A stretch of 64,000 bases of DNA from Pseudonocardia humida (GTDB lineage: Bacteria > Actinomycetota > Actinomycetes > Mycobacteriales > Pseudonocardiaceae), in assembly GCF_023898865.1 (NCBI RefSeq), contig NZ_JAGSOV010000037.1:1-64000 (forward strand), written 5' to 3'. Made by a program: the position numbers and the translations under genes. The notes under the pieces were generated by a model, which was not told where the DNA came from, made no database searches, and worked only from the letters and a program-made list of their open reading frames with translations. Positions 27,846 to 37,531 of the stretch are shown here, in pieces (position 1 is the first letter of the stretch; every line of letters begins with the position of its first letter).

Positions 27846-29491
27846 CAGCTCTCCTCGTGATCGTCCGCCGGAGCGGCCGTCGGTGCGTCCAGAAGGTCCG
27901 CCCGCAGGCGGTCGAACTCCTCGCCGTAGCCGGCGCGGTCGGTGCGGGCCAGCCCGCCCACCTCGACGACGGTCCGCGCGGGGCCGCCGCCGTCGTCCGC
28001 GACGGGGGTGAGCCGGGCCCAGAACCGCCGCCTGCGCACGCTGAGCGAGGCCCCCAGCCCGGCCAGCAGCACGACGGCGAACACCAGCACGCCCACCTGC
28101 CCGGGGTCGTGGCTGACCTGCAGCGAGACGAAGCTGCGCACGCCGTCGAAGGTGACCACGGTGCCGTCGTCGAGGGTGACCGACTGCCCGGGCACGAGGT
28201 TGGCGCGCGCCACCCGGACCAGCTCGCCGGAGTCGATCTTCGACTGGTCGACCTGGAAGATGGACTGGCCGCGGCCGTCGTCGAGGCCGAGGTCGCCGCG
28301 CAGCACGTCGACGGCGACCTCGGGGTTGCGCAGGTCCGGGAAGATCGAGGTCACGACCTCGCCGCCGGAGCTGGTGGGGGCGAACAGCCCGGTGACCGCC
28401 AGCTGCCGGGTGCGCCGCTGCTCGTCGTCGGTGACGCCGGGCGGCTCGAACTTCGTGGCCCCCTCCGACAGCAGGGTGGTCTGGTCGACCGGGCGCCACT
28501 GGATCTCCCCGGTGCGCTGCTGGCCGTCGGGGAAGGTGACGGTGAAGCGCGGGGCGTAGCCCTGGCCCAGCAGGTAGACGCGGGAGCCGTCGACGCGCAG
28601 CGGGTGGTTGACCGCCAGCGTGTACGGCCGCCAGCTGTCGGTGCGCCCGGCGGCCAGGTCGTCGGCGGTCTGGTAGCCCAGCCACGCGGTGAACGAGCTG
28701 GGCTGGCCGGTCTGCTCGTACTCGGCGCGGAAGTCGTCGACCCGGATGCAGAACGGCTCCAGCTCCGTGCCGTCGACGCGCAGGCCCGCGCGGAACGAGT
28801 CGTAGCCCAGGATGCCGGTGTTGCAGAACTGGCCGCCGCCGGAGAGCACGATGACCTGGCCCTCGTAGCCGAACAGCTTGCCCACCGCGAACATCACCAG
28901 CAGCCCGATCAGGCTCAGGTGGAACAGCAGGTTGCCGGCCTCGCGCAGGTAGCCCTTCTCGGCGGAGAAGCTGCGCCCGGCGGCGTCCCCCGAGTCGTCG
29001 GACCGCTCGGCGACCCGCCAGCCGCGCAACCTGCCGCGGACGAGCGCGGCGGCCTCGTCCAGCCCGACCGGCAGCTCGGCCGAGCCGTGGTGCGGCAGCC
29101 GGGACAGGTTGCGCGGCACGGCCACCGGGGCGGCCCGCAGCGCGCGGGCGTGCTCCACGGTGCGCGGCAGCACGCAGCCCACCAGCGAGACCATCAGCAG
29201 CAGGTAGACCGCGGCGAACCAGGGCGCGGCGAAGACGTCGAAGAAGCCCAGGGAGTCCAGCAGCGGGGCGATCGAGGGGTTGTCGGCGAAGTACTGCTCG
29301 ACGAGGCGCTGGTTCAGCGAGCGCTGCGGCAGCAGCGCGCCCGGCAGCGCCGCCAGGGCCAGCAGGAACAGCAGCACCAGCGCGGTGCGCATCGACGTCA
29401 GACCGCGCCAGGTGTTGCGCAGCAGGGCGAAGCGGCCCCCGCGCGGGGGCTCCTCGGCGGTGGCCGGGCGGGGCGGGGCCTCGGTCGTCAC
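27845..29491 (-). CDS. resB: Cytochrome c biogenesis protein ResB
   Basis: A 548-residue partner of CcsB in the System II haem lyase. Three N-terminal hydrophobic segments lie around 30-50, 85-105 and 190-210. A large extracytoplasmic domain (about 215-465) carries KFEPPG and the FDGVRSFVSLQVSHDPG region, and a final helix (about 470-490) leads to a cytoplasmic tail. This is the standard ResB layout. GTG 29491 is the first start of the frame and is 21 bp from the ccdA stop, so the genes are co-transcribed. Confidence 0.93.
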   Translation of the reverse strand: MTTEAPPRPATAEEPPRGGRFALLRNTWRGLTSMRTALVLLFLLALAALPGALLPQRSLNQRLVEQYFADNPSIAPLLDSLGFFDVFAAPWFAAVYLLLMVSLVGCVLPRTVEHARALRAAPVAVPRNLSRLPHHGSAELPVGLDEAAALVRGRLRGWRVAERSDDSGDAAGRSFSAEKGYLREAGNLLFHLSLIGLLVMFAVGKLFGYEGQVIVLSGGGQFCNTGILGYDSFRAGLRVDGTELEPFCIRVDDFRAEYEQTGQPSSFTAWLGYQTADDLAAGRTDSWRPYTLAVNHPLRVDGSRVYLLGQGYAPRFTVTFPDGQQRTGEIQWRPVDQTTLLSEGATKFEPPGVTDDEQRRTRQLAVTGLFAPTSSGGEVVTSIFPDLRNPEVAVDVLRGDLGLDDGRGQSIFQVDQSKIDSGELVRVARANLVPGQSVTLDDGTVVTFDGVRSFVSLQVSHDPGQVGVLVFAVVLLAGLGASLSVRRRRFWARLTPVADDGGGPARTVVEVGGLARTDRAGYGEEFDRLRADLLDAPTAAPADDHEES

Positions 29492-29512
29492 GGTCGGCTC
29501 ATCACGTTCGGC

Positions 29513-30289
29513 TCACAGCACCGGGGTGAAGCCGGCCACGGACACCTGCAGCGCGGCCAGCAGCCCGCCCCACACACCGGTGACCAGCAGCAGCCCCACC
29601 GCGACGAGGAGCACGCCACCGGCGATCTGGATGGCCCGGGTGTGGCGGCGCAACCAGCCCAGCGCCCGCACCGCCCGCGACGCGCCCAGCGCGATCAGCA
29701 CGAACGGCAGGCCCAGCCCGGCGCAGTAGGCCAGCGTCAGCACGACGCCGCGCAGCGAGCCGCCGCCCGTCCCGGCGGCGACGGCGACGACACCGGCCAG
29801 CGTCGGGCCGATGCACGGCACCCAGCCCAGCCCGAACACCGCGCCGAGCAGCGGGGCACCCCAGACGCCCGCGCGGGGCACCCAGTGCACCCGGCGCTCG
29901 TACTGCAGCACGGGGATGAGCCCGACGAACGCCAGGCCCATCGCGATCATCACGACGCCGCCGACGCGCTGCAGCACGGCCTCGTTGGCGACCAGCGCGT
30001 CGGCCAGCCACACCACGCCGACCAGCACGGTCCCGAAGACGACGGTGAACCCGGCGACGAACAGCCCCGCCGCGCCCGCCACCCGCCAGCGCCCCGAGCG
30101 CGCCTGCTCCGCCTCGGCCGCGGTCGCCGGCGGCGTGTCGGCCCCCACCAGCCCGGCCAGGTAGGCCAGGTAGCCGGGGACCAGCGGGACGACGCACGGC
30201 GACGCGAAGCTCACCGCTCCGGCCGCCACCGCCACCGCGGCCGCGACCAGCAGCGGCCCGGAGACCGCGAGGGTGGTCGAAGGGTCCAT
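29513..30289 (-). CDS. ccdA: Thiol-disulfide transporter CcdA
   Basis: A 258-residue membrane protein that passes reducing power from cytoplasmic thioredoxin to the extracytoplasmic ResA, keeping apocytochrome cysteines reduced. Six hydrophobic helices are visible. The two redox cysteines are in [15 protein letters not shown] (helix 1) and [13 protein letters not shown] (helix 4), the family pattern. ATG 30289 is preferred because TACCCT lies 8 nt upstream; GTG 30292 is possible. It is followed by resB and preceded by resA on the same strand. Confidence 0.93.
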   Translation of the reverse strand: MDPSTTLAVSGPLLVAAAVAVAAGAVSFASPCVVPLVPGYLAYLAGLVGADTPPATAAEAEQARSGRWRVAGAAGLFVAGFTVVFGTVLVGVVWLADALVANEAVLQRVGGVVMIAMGLAFVGLIPVLQYERRVHWVPRAGVWGAPLLGAVFGLGWVPCIGPTLAGVVAVAAGTGGGSLRGVVLTLAYCAGLGLPFVLIALGASRAVRALGWLRRHTRAIQIAGGVLLVAVGLLLVTGVWGGLLAALQVSVAGFTPVL

Positions 30290-30297
30290 CACGGATC

Positions 30298-30303
30298 AGG
30301 GTA
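30298..30303 (-). promoter_or_regulatory. -10 element, leaderless promoter of ccdA
   Basis: TACCCT on the minus strand is 8 nt from ATG 30289, in the gap after resA. It suggests ccdA-resB-ccsB can be transcribed apart from hemL-resA. Confidence 0.5.
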
Positions 30304-30389
30304 TGCCCCGGTGGCGGCGGTGCGCGCGGCGGGTTCTACACGTCGTAGCAGAAGATCGGTGCGGCGTTCGCCACCCGTTCCCGCCCGGG

Positions 30390-30995
30390 CTACGGCTCCG
30401 ACTGCAGCCGCTGCACCAGCGGGATCAGCTCCGAGGGCCGGATCTGCAGCAGGTCGACCGCCGCCACCCGGTGCCGCTTGTCCAGCACCAGGGTCGAGGG
30501 CACGGCGTTGCGCGGGTAGCCGCTCAGCGCGACCAGCGTCCGGCCGGGGTTGTCGTAGATCGAGTCGTAGCCGACCGCGCGGTCGCGCAGGAAGTCGGTG
30601 GCCGCCTGGCGGTCGTCGCGCAGGTCGATGCCGAGCACCGTGGCGCCGGTCTGCTCGGCGACGAACTGCAGGTCGGGCACCTCTTCGCGGCACGGCCCGC
30701 ACCACGAGCCCCACAGGTTGAGCACGACGACCCGGCCCGGGTAGTCGTCCAGGCCGACGGTCTCGCCCGGTCGCAGCAGGCTGTCGCCGGAGATCCCGGT
30801 GACCGTGCCGCGCGACTCCGGCGGGTCGTAGGTGATGAACGTCTTGCCGCCCGGCGCGACGAACGCGAACTCGGTGCCCCCGGCCACCGCCTCCTGGGTG
30901 CCGGAGCACCCGGCCAGCAGCGCCAGCACCGCCACCAGCCCGGCCAGCCCCTTCCGGCGACCGACCCGTCGTGATCGAACAGGTTTCCCGGTCAC
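30390..30995 (-). CDS. resA: Thioredoxin-fold lipoprotein ResA (TlpA family)
   Basis: A 201-residue extracytoplasmic thiol-disulfide oxidoreductase for cytochrome c maturation. The N-terminus has basic residues, a hydrophobic segment and a lipobox (LLAGC, Cys near 28), so it is membrane-anchored by lipid. The thioredoxin domain has the active site WCGPC near 93-97 and the cis-Pro region NAVPSTLVLD. It takes electrons from CcdA. GTG 30995 overlaps the stop of the phosphatase gene (GTGA), showing coupling in the hemL-phosphatase-resA run. Confidence 0.92.
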   Translation of the reverse strand: MTGKPVRSRRVGRRKGLAGLVAVLALLAGCSGTQEAVAGGTEFAFVAPGGKTFITYDPPESRGTVTGISGDSLLRPGETVGLDDYPGRVVVLNLWGSWCGPCREEVPDLQFVAEQTGATVLGIDLRDDRQAATDFLRDRAVGYDSIYDNPGRTLVALSGYPRNAVPSTLVLDKRHRVAAVDLLQIRPSELIPLVQRLQSEP

Positions 30996-31654
30996 AACGG
31001 GTTCGTCCCCGACGCGTGGTCGGCCCAGGCGGTGGCGGGCTCGGTGTAGCGGACCTCGGTCAGCGCGGTGCCGCGGAAGACCAGCGACGTCAGCGAGGCC
31101 AGGCCGCACTGGCGGTTGCGCGGGTCGTGCCACAGGTGCTGGCCGACGACGTACCGGCGCAGCGTCCAGATCGGCAGCTGGTGGGACACGCACAGCACCT
31201 CGTGGCCCTCGCCCGCGCGGCGCGCCCGGTGCACCGCGGCGACCATGCGCTGGGCGATCTCCTGGTAGGGCTCGCCCCACGACGGCCGGAACGGGTTGCG
31301 CAGCCACGGCCAGTACCGCGGGTTGCGGAACGCCCCGTCGCCCGGGGACGTGGGCATGCCCTCGAACCGGTTGATCGACTCGATGAGGCCCTCGTCGACA
31401 CCCACCTCCAGGCCGTGGGCCTCGGCGACCGGCGCCGCGGTCTCCTGGGCGCGCTGCAGCGGCGAGGCGATCACCGCGACCAGGTCGTTGCCGGTCAGCG
31501 CCTTGGCCACGAGCTCGGCCTGCTCGCGGCCGCGGTCGGAGAGCCGGAAGTTCGGCAGCCTGCCGTAGAGCACGCCCGTGGGGTTGTGCACCTCGCCGTG
31601 GCGCAGCAGGTGGACCACCGTGCGCGGCGATGATCCGCCCGCGACCGCACTCAT
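30992..31654 (-). CDS. Histidine phosphatase family protein
   Basis: A 220-residue phosphoglycerate-mutase-like phosphatase. The catalytic RHG motif lies in [12 protein letters not shown] (near 18), with [10 protein letters not shown] (near 64) and the second catalytic His in [11 protein letters not shown] (near 160). It is placed between hemL and resA, with overlaps on both sides (ATGA and GTGA), exactly as in mycobacteria. The physiological substrate is unknown; conserved position suggests a small phosphorylated metabolite linked to haem or cytochrome c formation. Confidence 0.88.
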   Translation of the reverse strand: MSAVAGGSSPRTVVHLLRHGEVHNPTGVLYGRLPNFRLSDRGREQAELVAKALTGNDLVAVIASPLQRAQETAAPVAEAHGLEVGVDEGLIESINRFEGMPTSPGDGAFRNPRYWPWLRNPFRPSWGEPYQEIAQRMVAAVHRARRAGEGHEVLCVSHQLPIWTLRRYVVGQHLWHDPRNRQCGLASLTSLVFRGTALTEVRYTEPATAWADHASGTNPL

Positions 31655-32985
31655 TGCGCGGCCTCCGCCGGTGCGGTGGCGGTGGCCGCCGCGCTCGCCG
31701 CCGCGGGCAGCGCGTCGGCGATGACCTCCCAGGTCTCGTCGGTGAGCGCGGCGGAGACGAACCAGGCCTCGTAGGCGCTCGGCGGCAGGTACACGCCGCG
31801 CTCGAGCATCGCGTGGAAGAACGCCGGGAAGCGCCAGGTCTGCGCGGCCTGCGCGCCGGCGTAGTCGACGACCTCGTCCCCGGTGAAGAAGACCGAGAGC
31901 AGGTTGCCGGCGAACTGCACGCGGTGCGGCACGCTCTCCGCCTCCAGCGCCCGGTGGATCAGGTCGCCGAGGCGGGCGGCGTTGGCGTCCAGGGCCGCGT
32001 AGACGGCCTCGTCGGCGGCCCGCAGCGTGGCCAGGCCCGCCGCCACGGCCACCGGGTTCCCCGACAGGGTGCCCGCCTGGTAGACCGGCCCGGCCGGGGC
32101 GAGGTGGCCCATGTGGGCCGCCGAGCCGCCGAAAGCGGCCGCCGGCAGCCCGCCCGACATCACCTTGCCGAACGTGTAGAGGTCGCCGGCCACGCCGTCG
32201 CGCCCGAACCAGCCCGACGCCGACACCCGGAACCCCGTCATCACCTCGTCGACGACGAGCAGGGCGCCGTGGGCGTGGCAGACGTCCCGCAGGCCGGCGT
32301 TGAACCCGGGCACCGGGGCGATCGCGCCCATGTTGCCCGCCGCCGCCTCGGTGATCACGCAGGCGATCTCGGAGCCGCGCTCGGCGAAGACCGCGCGCAC
32401 GGCGTCGAGGTCGTTGTAGGGCAGCACGACGGTGTCGGCGGCCTGGGCGCCGGTCACCCCCGGGCTGGTCGGCAGGCCGAGCGTCGCCACCCCGGAGCCC
32501 GCCTGGGCCAGCAGCGCGTCGACGTGGCCGTGGTAGCACCCGGCGAACTTGACGATCACCTTGCGCCCGGTGATCCCCCGGGCCAGCCGGATGGCGCTCA
32601 TCGTCGCCTCGGTGCCCGAGTTGACCAGCCGGACCTGCTCGACCGGCGGCACCCGGGAGATGATCTCCTCGGCCAGCTCGACCTCGGCGGGCGTCGGCGC
32701 GCCGAACGACAGGCCGCTGCCCGCCGCCGCGCGCACGGCGTCGACGACGGCGGGGTGGGCGTGCCCGAGGATCATCGGACCCCACGAGCAGACCAGGTCG
32801 ACGTAGCGGGTGCCGTCGGCGTCGGTGAGCCACGGCCCGCTGGCCGAGACCATGAACCGCGGGGTGCCGCCGACCGACTTGAACGCCCTGACCGGCGAGT
32901 TCACCCCGCCCGGGATGACGGAGCTGGCCCGGTCGAACAGCTGCTTCGAGGTGTCGGTCGCGGTGGGGATCGGCGTGCTGGCCAC
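31651..32985 (-). CDS. hemL: Glutamate-1-semialdehyde 2,1-aminomutase
   Basis: A 444-residue class III PLP aminomutase that converts glutamate-1-semialdehyde to 5-aminolevulinate, the first committed tetrapyrrole precursor in the C5 pathway. The [10 protein letters not shown] signature is near 26, the PLP-binding aspartate is in [12 protein letters not shown] (near 237), and the Schiff-base lysine is in [11 protein letters not shown] (near 265). It acts right after HemA, encoded 7 kb away, and before HemB. It heads the hemL-phosphatase-resA run. The start is GTG 32985. Confidence 0.95.
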   Translation of the reverse strand: MASTPIPTATDTSKQLFDRASSVIPGGVNSPVRAFKSVGGTPRFMVSASGPWLTDADGTRYVDLVCSWGPMILGHAHPAVVDAVRAAAGSGLSFGAPTPAEVELAEEIISRVPPVEQVRLVNSGTEATMSAIRLARGITGRKVIVKFAGCYHGHVDALLAQAGSGVATLGLPTSPGVTGAQAADTVVLPYNDLDAVRAVFAERGSEIACVITEAAAGNMGAIAPVPGFNAGLRDVCHAHGALLVVDEVMTGFRVSASGWFGRDGVAGDLYTFGKVMSGGLPAAAFGGSAAHMGHLAPAGPVYQAGTLSGNPVAVAAGLATLRAADEAVYAALDANAARLGDLIHRALEAESVPHRVQFAGNLLSVFFTGDEVVDYAGAQAAQTWRFPAFFHAMLERGVYLPPSAYEAWFVSAALTDETWEVIADALPAAASAAATATAPAEAAQ

Positions 32986-33048
32986 GCACCCAGTCTTACA
33001 GCCGCGGCCGAGCGGCGGCGGCGTCGGGTGAGCCGGACGGGGGTCGGA

Positions 33049-33708
33049 TCAGCGCCGACGGCTCGCGAAGTACTGCTGGGAGGCCGGCACGAACATCAGC
33101 ACCGTGCCGGCGACCGAGGCCGCGAGCACGGCCATGCTGAGCCCCGAACCCGACCCGGCACTGGCCCCCTGCACCAGCCCGGCCAGCAGCAGCAGGCCGA
33201 AACCCGTGGTCAGCACGGCGACCACGATGCGGGCCCAGTTGCGGCCGGTGAACGCCAGCACCGCGAACAGCACGTAGATCGCCGCCATCGCGGCCACGAT
33301 GCCACCGGCGGTGCGGACGATGTCCAGGATCTGCTCCGGGGTGATGCCCGCCGCGGCCAGCTGGCCGTTCGGATCGATCGTCGGGAGCAGGGCGACGATC
33401 TCCTGCACGTCGATGGCGACGACCAGGAACACCAGCCCGCCGATCAGGAACGGCAGCGCGCTCAGCACGAGCAGCACGAGCGATAGCACCAGCAGCCCCG
33501 GCCGCCGCACGGGCGCCGGCTGGTCGGCGCCGCCCGTCCCGGCCGGGCCCTGGTTGGCGTACGGGCTGTAGGCGTAGGGCTCCTGCTGCCCGTAGGCGGG
33601 TGAGGAGCCGTAGCGGCCCGGGTCGGACGGGCCGCGGTAGGCACCGGGCCCGGCGTACGGGTTATCGCCCTGGTACGGCTGGTTGCCGCCCTGACCTGGG
33701 TTGCTCAC
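33049..33708 (-). CDS. Membrane protein with Gly/Pro/Tyr-rich N-terminus
   Basis: A 219-residue protein. The disordered N-terminus (1-70) is rich in Gly, Tyr, Gln and Pro. Four hydrophobic helices follow, at about 75-100, 130-150, 155-180 and 185-205, with a short basic end. No catalytic motif was seen. Start GTG 33708 (MSNPGQGG) is chosen over GTG 33717 because a TAGCGT hexamer ends 7 nt upstream, giving a leaderless transcript. A similar small membrane protein gene follows upstream, and both lie between hemB and hemL, where mycobacteria also have two membrane proteins. Confidence 0.7.
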   Translation of the reverse strand: MSNPGQGGNQPYQGDNPYAGPGAYRGPSDPGRYGSSPAYGQQEPYAYSPYANQGPAGTGGADQPAPVRRPGLLVLSLVLLVLSALPFLIGGLVFLVVAIDVQEIVALLPTIDPNGQLAAAGITPEQILDIVRTAGGIVAAMAAIYVLFAVLAFTGRNWARIVVAVLTTGFGLLLLAGLVQGASAGSGSGLSMAVLAASVAGTVLMFVPASQQYFASRRR

Positions 33709-33715
33709 CGGGCCC

Positions 33716-33721
33716 ACGCTA
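33716..33721 (-). promoter_or_regulatory. -10 element, leaderless promoter
   Basis: TAGCGT on the minus strand is followed by 7 nt and GTG 33708. Confidence 0.55.
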
Positions 33722-33776
33722 CCGGCGCCGGGTGACGTTCACGACACCGTTCGGCTTCGGTTGGCCGACGGGCCGC

Positions 33777-34235
33777 TCAGCGCCGGTCGCGCTCGGCGCC
33801 CTCGACGACGGCCTTCACCAGCTCCAGGCCCACCTTGAGCAGGCCGGCGAAGAACGCGACCCCGATCAGGCCGAAGACCAGCGCCAGGATCCCCTGGCCG
33901 GAGTCCAGCTGGAACACGACGTAGACCGAGCGGATCAGGTCGACGACCAGGTACACCAGACCCAGCGCGTAGACGATCGGCAGCATGACGGTGGTGAAGT
34001 AGCTGCCGAACTTGAAGTCGATCAGGCCGCTGAAGAAGTTCTTGCTCGGCTCCTGGTACGGCGGGGCGCCGTAGCCGCCGGGCGGGCCCTGCGGCGGACC
34101 GCCGGGGGGCGGGCCCCAGGCGCCGGGCGGAGGCTGCTGGCCGTAGCCGCTGCCGTACGGCGGCGGACCGCCCGGCCCGCCGTAACCGCCGGGGGGCTGG
34201 GACCGGTCGCCGGGCGCACCGGGGTCATAGGACAT
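33777..34235 (-). CDS. DUF4282 domain-containing membrane protein
   Basis: A 152-residue protein. A Gly/Pro/Tyr-rich disordered N-terminus (1-62) precedes the DUF4282 core, with FFSGLIDFKFGSYFTTVMLP leading into a first helix and a second helix around 115-135. Two helices and a short charged end are typical. An excellent Shine-Dalgarno AGGAGG precedes the ATG, so unlike several neighbours its mRNA has a leader. Function is unknown. Confidence 0.78.
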   Translation of the reverse strand: MSYDPGAPGDRSQPPGGYGGPGGPPPYGSGYGQQPPPGAWGPPPGGPPQGPPGGYGAPPYQEPSKNFFSGLIDFKFGSYFTTVMLPIVYALGLVYLVVDLIRSVYVVFQLDSGQGILALVFGLIGVAFFAGLLKVGLELVKAVVEGAERDRR

Positions 34236-34337
34236 GGGAAGACCTCCTGATCAACGGTGCGTGATGCTATACGCCGCCTGGGCCGGACGGCGGAGGCGGA
34301 TCCCCCCACCGGATTGCGAACGCGTCACGAACCGAGG

Positions 34338-35309
34338 TCAAAGAGTACGGGCGACTTCGGTCGCCCAGTACGTGAGCACGATTTCCGCACCCGCGCGGCG
34401 GATACCCGTCAACGTTTCCCGGATCGCCCGGTCGCGCTCGATCCACCCGTTCGCGGCCGCCGCCTCCACCATCGCGTACTCGCCGGAGACCTGGTAAGCC
34501 GCCACGGGGACGTCGGAGACCTCGGCCACGGCCCGCAGCACGTCGAGATAAGCCATGGCCGGCTTGACCATCACCAGGTCGGCGCCCTCGTCCAGGTCGA
34601 GGGCGAGCTCCCGCAACGCCTCGCGGACATTCGCGCCGTCCTGCTGGTAGGTCTTGCGGTCGCCCTGCAGGGACGACTCGACCGCCTCCCGGAAAGGCCC
34701 GTAGAACGCCGAGGTGTACTTCGCGGTGTAGGCCAGAATTCCGGTCCCGGTGTACCCGGCCGCGTCCAGCGCCTGCCGGATCACCCCGACCTGGCCGTCC
34801 ATCATCCCGCTCGGCCCGAGCAGGTGGGCCCCGGCCTCGGCCTGCGCCACCGCCATGTCGGCGTAGACGGCCAGCGTGGCGTCGTTGTCGACCCGGCCCC
34901 GCTCGTCGAGCACGCCGCAGTGGCCGTGGTCGGTGAACTCGTCGAGGCAGGTGTCGGCCATGATCACCGTATCGTCGCCGAGCTCGGCCCGCAGATCGCG
35001 CAGTGCGACGTTGAGCACGCCGTCCGGGTCGACGCCCGCGCTCCCGGTGGCGTCCTTGCGCTCCGGCACCCCGAACACCATCAGCCCGCCGACCCCGGCC
35101 GCCACGGCCTCCACGGCCGCCTTGCGCAGCGACTCCCTGGAGTGCTGGACGACGCCGGGCATGGACGCGATCGGCAGCGGCTCGGTCGCGCCCTCCTTGA
35201 CGAACAGCGGCAGCACCAGGTGGCGCGGGCGCAGGTCGGTCTCGGCGACGAGGCGGCGCATGGCGGCGGTGGTGCGGAGGCGGCGCGGACGCTGTACGGG
35301 GAAGCCCAT
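34338..35309 (-). CDS. hemB: Delta-aminolevulinic acid dehydratase (porphobilinogen synthase)
   Basis: A 323-residue enzyme that condenses two 5-aminolevulinate molecules to porphobilinogen. The zinc-type cysteine cluster is visible in [15 protein letters not shown] (about 118-132). The two active-site lysines are in [13 protein letters not shown] (near 194) and in [13 protein letters not shown] (near 248). It is a single gene between the DUF4282 gene and the divergent pseudokinase gene. A TAGCCT hexamer exactly 6 nt before ATG 35309 gives a leaderless promoter and fixes the start. Confidence 0.95.
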   Translation of the reverse strand: MGFPVQRPRRLRTTAAMRRLVAETDLRPRHLVLPLFVKEGATEPLPIASMPGVVQHSRESLRKAAVEAVAAGVGGLMVFGVPERKDATGSAGVDPDGVLNVALRDLRAELGDDTVIMADTCLDEFTDHGHCGVLDERGRVDNDATLAVYADMAVAQAEAGAHLLGPSGMMDGQVGVIRQALDAAGYTGTGILAYTAKYTSAFYGPFREAVESSLQGDRKTYQQDGANVREALRELALDLDEGADLVMVKPAMAYLDVLRAVAEVSDVPVAAYQVSGEYAMVEAAAANGWIERDRAIRETLTGIRRAGAEIVLTYWATEVARTL

Positions 35310-35315
35310 CGCCCC

Positions 35316-35321
35316 AGGCTA
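35316..35321 (-). promoter_or_regulatory. -10 element, leaderless promoter of hemB
   Basis: TAGCCT on the minus strand is followed by 6 nt and ATG 35309. Confidence 0.6.
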
Positions 35322-35434
35322 CGACCCCGCTCCGGCCGGTCCGCGACATCGTCGGTTCGGCCGATCGGGCGCCGCCGCTTCACCATCCGAGCGCCATCGC
35401 CGAGAGTGGACGGGCGCGGCGGAGGGGGGATCCG

Positions 35435-37450
35435 GTGGGACGAGCGTTCGGTCCCTACGAGCTGCGACGCCGCCTGTGGCGCAATCCCTCGAGCGAGGTC
35501 TGGTCGGCGGTCGAGGTCGCGACCGGCGACAGGGTGGCGGTGCGGATGCTGCGCCCCGAGCGGAGCGACGACCAGCCGTTCCGCGAGCGCTTCCTCCGCG
35601 AGCTCGACGAGGTGGCCGAGCTCCGGCACGACCACATCGCCCCGATCACGGCGTTCGCCCGGCACGACGGGCGGCTCTACGTCGCCACCCAGCTCCTGGA
35701 CGGCGACCTCGTCGAGCAGGTCCGCGACCGGGGGCCGCTGCCGCCCGCCGCGGCGGTGGAGGTGATCGAGCAGGTCGCCGCCGCGCTCGACGCCGTGCAC
35801 GACGCGGGCCTCGTGCACGGGGACCTCCGGCCGTCCAAGGTGCTGGTCCGGGAGGTGCCCCGGACCGCCTACCTGAACGGCTTCGGCGTCGGGTGCTCCG
35901 TCGGCGCGGACGGGCGGGGCGTGACCGGCGCCGGCGGGGTCTTCACCGCTCCCCGCCACATCGCGCCGGAGCGGTTCCCGCGCGCCGTGCGGCCCGAAGC
36001 GCGCGCGGCGGAGGCGGAGCGGGTGGCCCGGGTCGCCGGGGACCGGCGGATCGACGTCTACGCCCTGGCCTGCCTGCTGTTCCACGCCCTGACCGGACGC
36101 CCCGCGTTCCCGGAGGGGAACCGGCCGGAACTCGGGGAGACCCGACCCCCTCCGCGGGCGTCGACGCTGCGGCGGGGAATCCCCGAGGGCCTGAACCGCG
36201 TCATCGTCACGGGCCTGGCCAGCGACCCGGACCGCAGGTACGCGACGGCGGGTCGGTTCGCGGTCGCCGCTCGTGAAGCGCTCACCACCCCGGAGACCCC
36301 GTGGGTGAAGCGGCGGACGGGCCGACCGGCGTCGGGTGGGCGGACCCCGACCGACCCGCGTTCCACCGCCGAGCCGCCCCCACCCCCACGTCCTCGTCCA
36401 GAACCAGGGCCAAGGCCACAGCCGGGGCCCGGCAGGCCGAGCGCCGGCGACGGCCGGCGCCGGCCCCGGCGCGTCGGACGGGTCCTCGCGGGCCTGGCCG
36501 CCGCGGCCGCGCTCGCAGCGGGCGGGCTGTGGCTCGCCTCCGGTGAGGGCGAACCCCCGCAGGCCGGGATCCCGGTGGCCGGGGAGCCCGGCGCGATCGC
36601 GCTCAGCCCGGACGGGCTGACCGCGTGGACGACCGACGCGACCGCCGACACCGTGTCGGTCATCGACCTCACCGCCCGGGCGGTGGTCGCGTCCGTCCCG
36701 GTCGGCGACGCGCCCCGGGCCATTGCGCTCAGCCCCGACGGCGCCGCGGCCTACGTCGTCAACCACGGCGCCGACTCCGTCTCGATCATCCGACTGGCCG
36801 ACCGCGTCGTCGTCGCCACGGTCCCGGTCGGCGAGGAGCCGACCGACGTCGCCCTCGACGCCGACGGCGGTCGGGCCTTCGTCAACGACCAGGAGGGCGG
36901 CACGATCTCGGTGATCGACACCGCCACCCGGACCGTCGACGAGCCGCTGCGGGTCAGCGCCCTCTGGGGCGACTCCGGCGACGAGGTCGTGGTCACCCCC
37001 GACGGGTCGCGCGCCCTGGTCAGCCTGACCAGCTGGTGGAGCGACGACAGCCTGCTGGTCGTCGACACCGGGCGCGACGACGTGCTGGCGACGATCCCGG
37101 TCGGCGAGGCGCCGCGCGGCCTGGTGATCAGCCCCGACGGCGCGCGGGCCTACGTCGCGAACACCGCGGACGGCACGCTGACGGTGGTCGACGCGGCGAA
37201 CGGGGCGGTGATCACGACCGTGGTCGTCGGCGACGAGCCGGACGAGGTCGCGATCTCGGCGGACGGCCGGCACGTCCTCGTCGTGAACGCGTACTCCGAG
37301 ACGCTGTCGGTCGTCGACACCGGCACCAACGCCGTGGTCGCCGAGATCCCCACCGGCGGCGCCCCGCGCGGGGTCGCGGTCAGCCCCGACGGCCGCCGCG
37401 CCTACGTCGCGCTCCCGGGCGCCGTCGCCGTGCTCGACCTGCCCGCCTGA
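35435..37450 (+). CDS. Membrane pseudokinase fused to a YncE-like beta-propeller
   Basis: A 671-residue protein. A Ser/Thr kinase-like domain (about 7-280) is followed by a Pro/Arg-rich linker, one transmembrane helix (about 349-368) and an extracytoplasmic seven-bladed YncE-type propeller (about 375-671). The propeller repeats a pattern like SPDG...VSVID...VVATVPVG. Key kinase residues are lost: no glycine-rich loop (LWRNPSSEVW), Arg37 in place of the ATP lysine, HGD with Lys135 in place of the metal-binding Asn, and GFG (149-151) instead of DFG. The catalytic-loop Asp130 and APE motif remain. It is therefore a probable pseudokinase that senses through the propeller and signals by binding. 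Confidence 0.85.
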   Translation: MGRAFGPYELRRRLWRNPSSEVWSAVEVATGDRVAVRMLRPERSDDQPFRERFLRELDEVAELRHDHIAPITAFARHDGRLYVATQLLDGDLVEQVRDRGPLPPAAAVEVIEQVAAALDAVHDAGLVHGDLRPSKVLVREVPRTAYLNGFGVGCSVGADGRGVTGAGGVFTAPRHIAPERFPRAVRPEARAAEAERVARVAGDRRIDVYALACLLFHALTGRPAFPEGNRPELGETRPPPRASTLRRGIPEGLNRVIVTGLASDPDRRYATAGRFAVAAREALTTPETPWVKRRTGRPASGGRTPTDPRSTAEPPPPPRPRPEPGPRPQPGPGRPSAGDGRRRPRRVGRVLAGLAAAAALAAGGLWLASGEGEPPQAGIPVAGEPGAIALSPDGLTAWTTDATADTVSVIDLTARAVVASVPVGDAPRAIALSPDGAAAYVVNHGADSVSIIRLADRVVVATVPVGEEPTDVALDADGGRAFVNDQEGGTISVIDTATRTVDEPLRVSALWGDSGDEVVVTPDGSRALVSLTSWWSDDSLLVVDTGRDDVLATIPVGEAPRGLVISPDGARAYVANTADGTLTVVDAANGAVITTVVVGDEPDEVAISADGRHVLVVNAYSETLSVVDTGTNAVVAEIPTGGAPRGVAVSPDGRRAYVALPGAVAVLDLPA

Positions 37451-37460
37451 CCCCCCGGAG

Positions 37461-37513
37461 TTCAGGAAAGCCACGATGCCGCCCGCCGCGGGCAGCATCG
37501 TGGCTTTCCTGAA
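37461..37513. repeat. Dispersed palindromic element, copy C (terminator position)
   Basis: A perfect 19 bp stem (37461-37479 with 37495-37513) encloses a 15 nt loop that itself pairs (GCCCG-CCG-CGGGC). The outer stem is shared with copies A and B. It lies between the convergent pseudokinase and hemD genes, 11 bp and 19 bp from their stops. Confidence 0.9.
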
Positions 37514-37531
37514 CCGGGCGGGCCGGGTGGG

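Noticed and set aside
35435..36300. Active Ser/Thr protein kinase
   Set aside because: The ATP lysine, glycine loop, catalytic-loop Asn and DFG Asp are all replaced.
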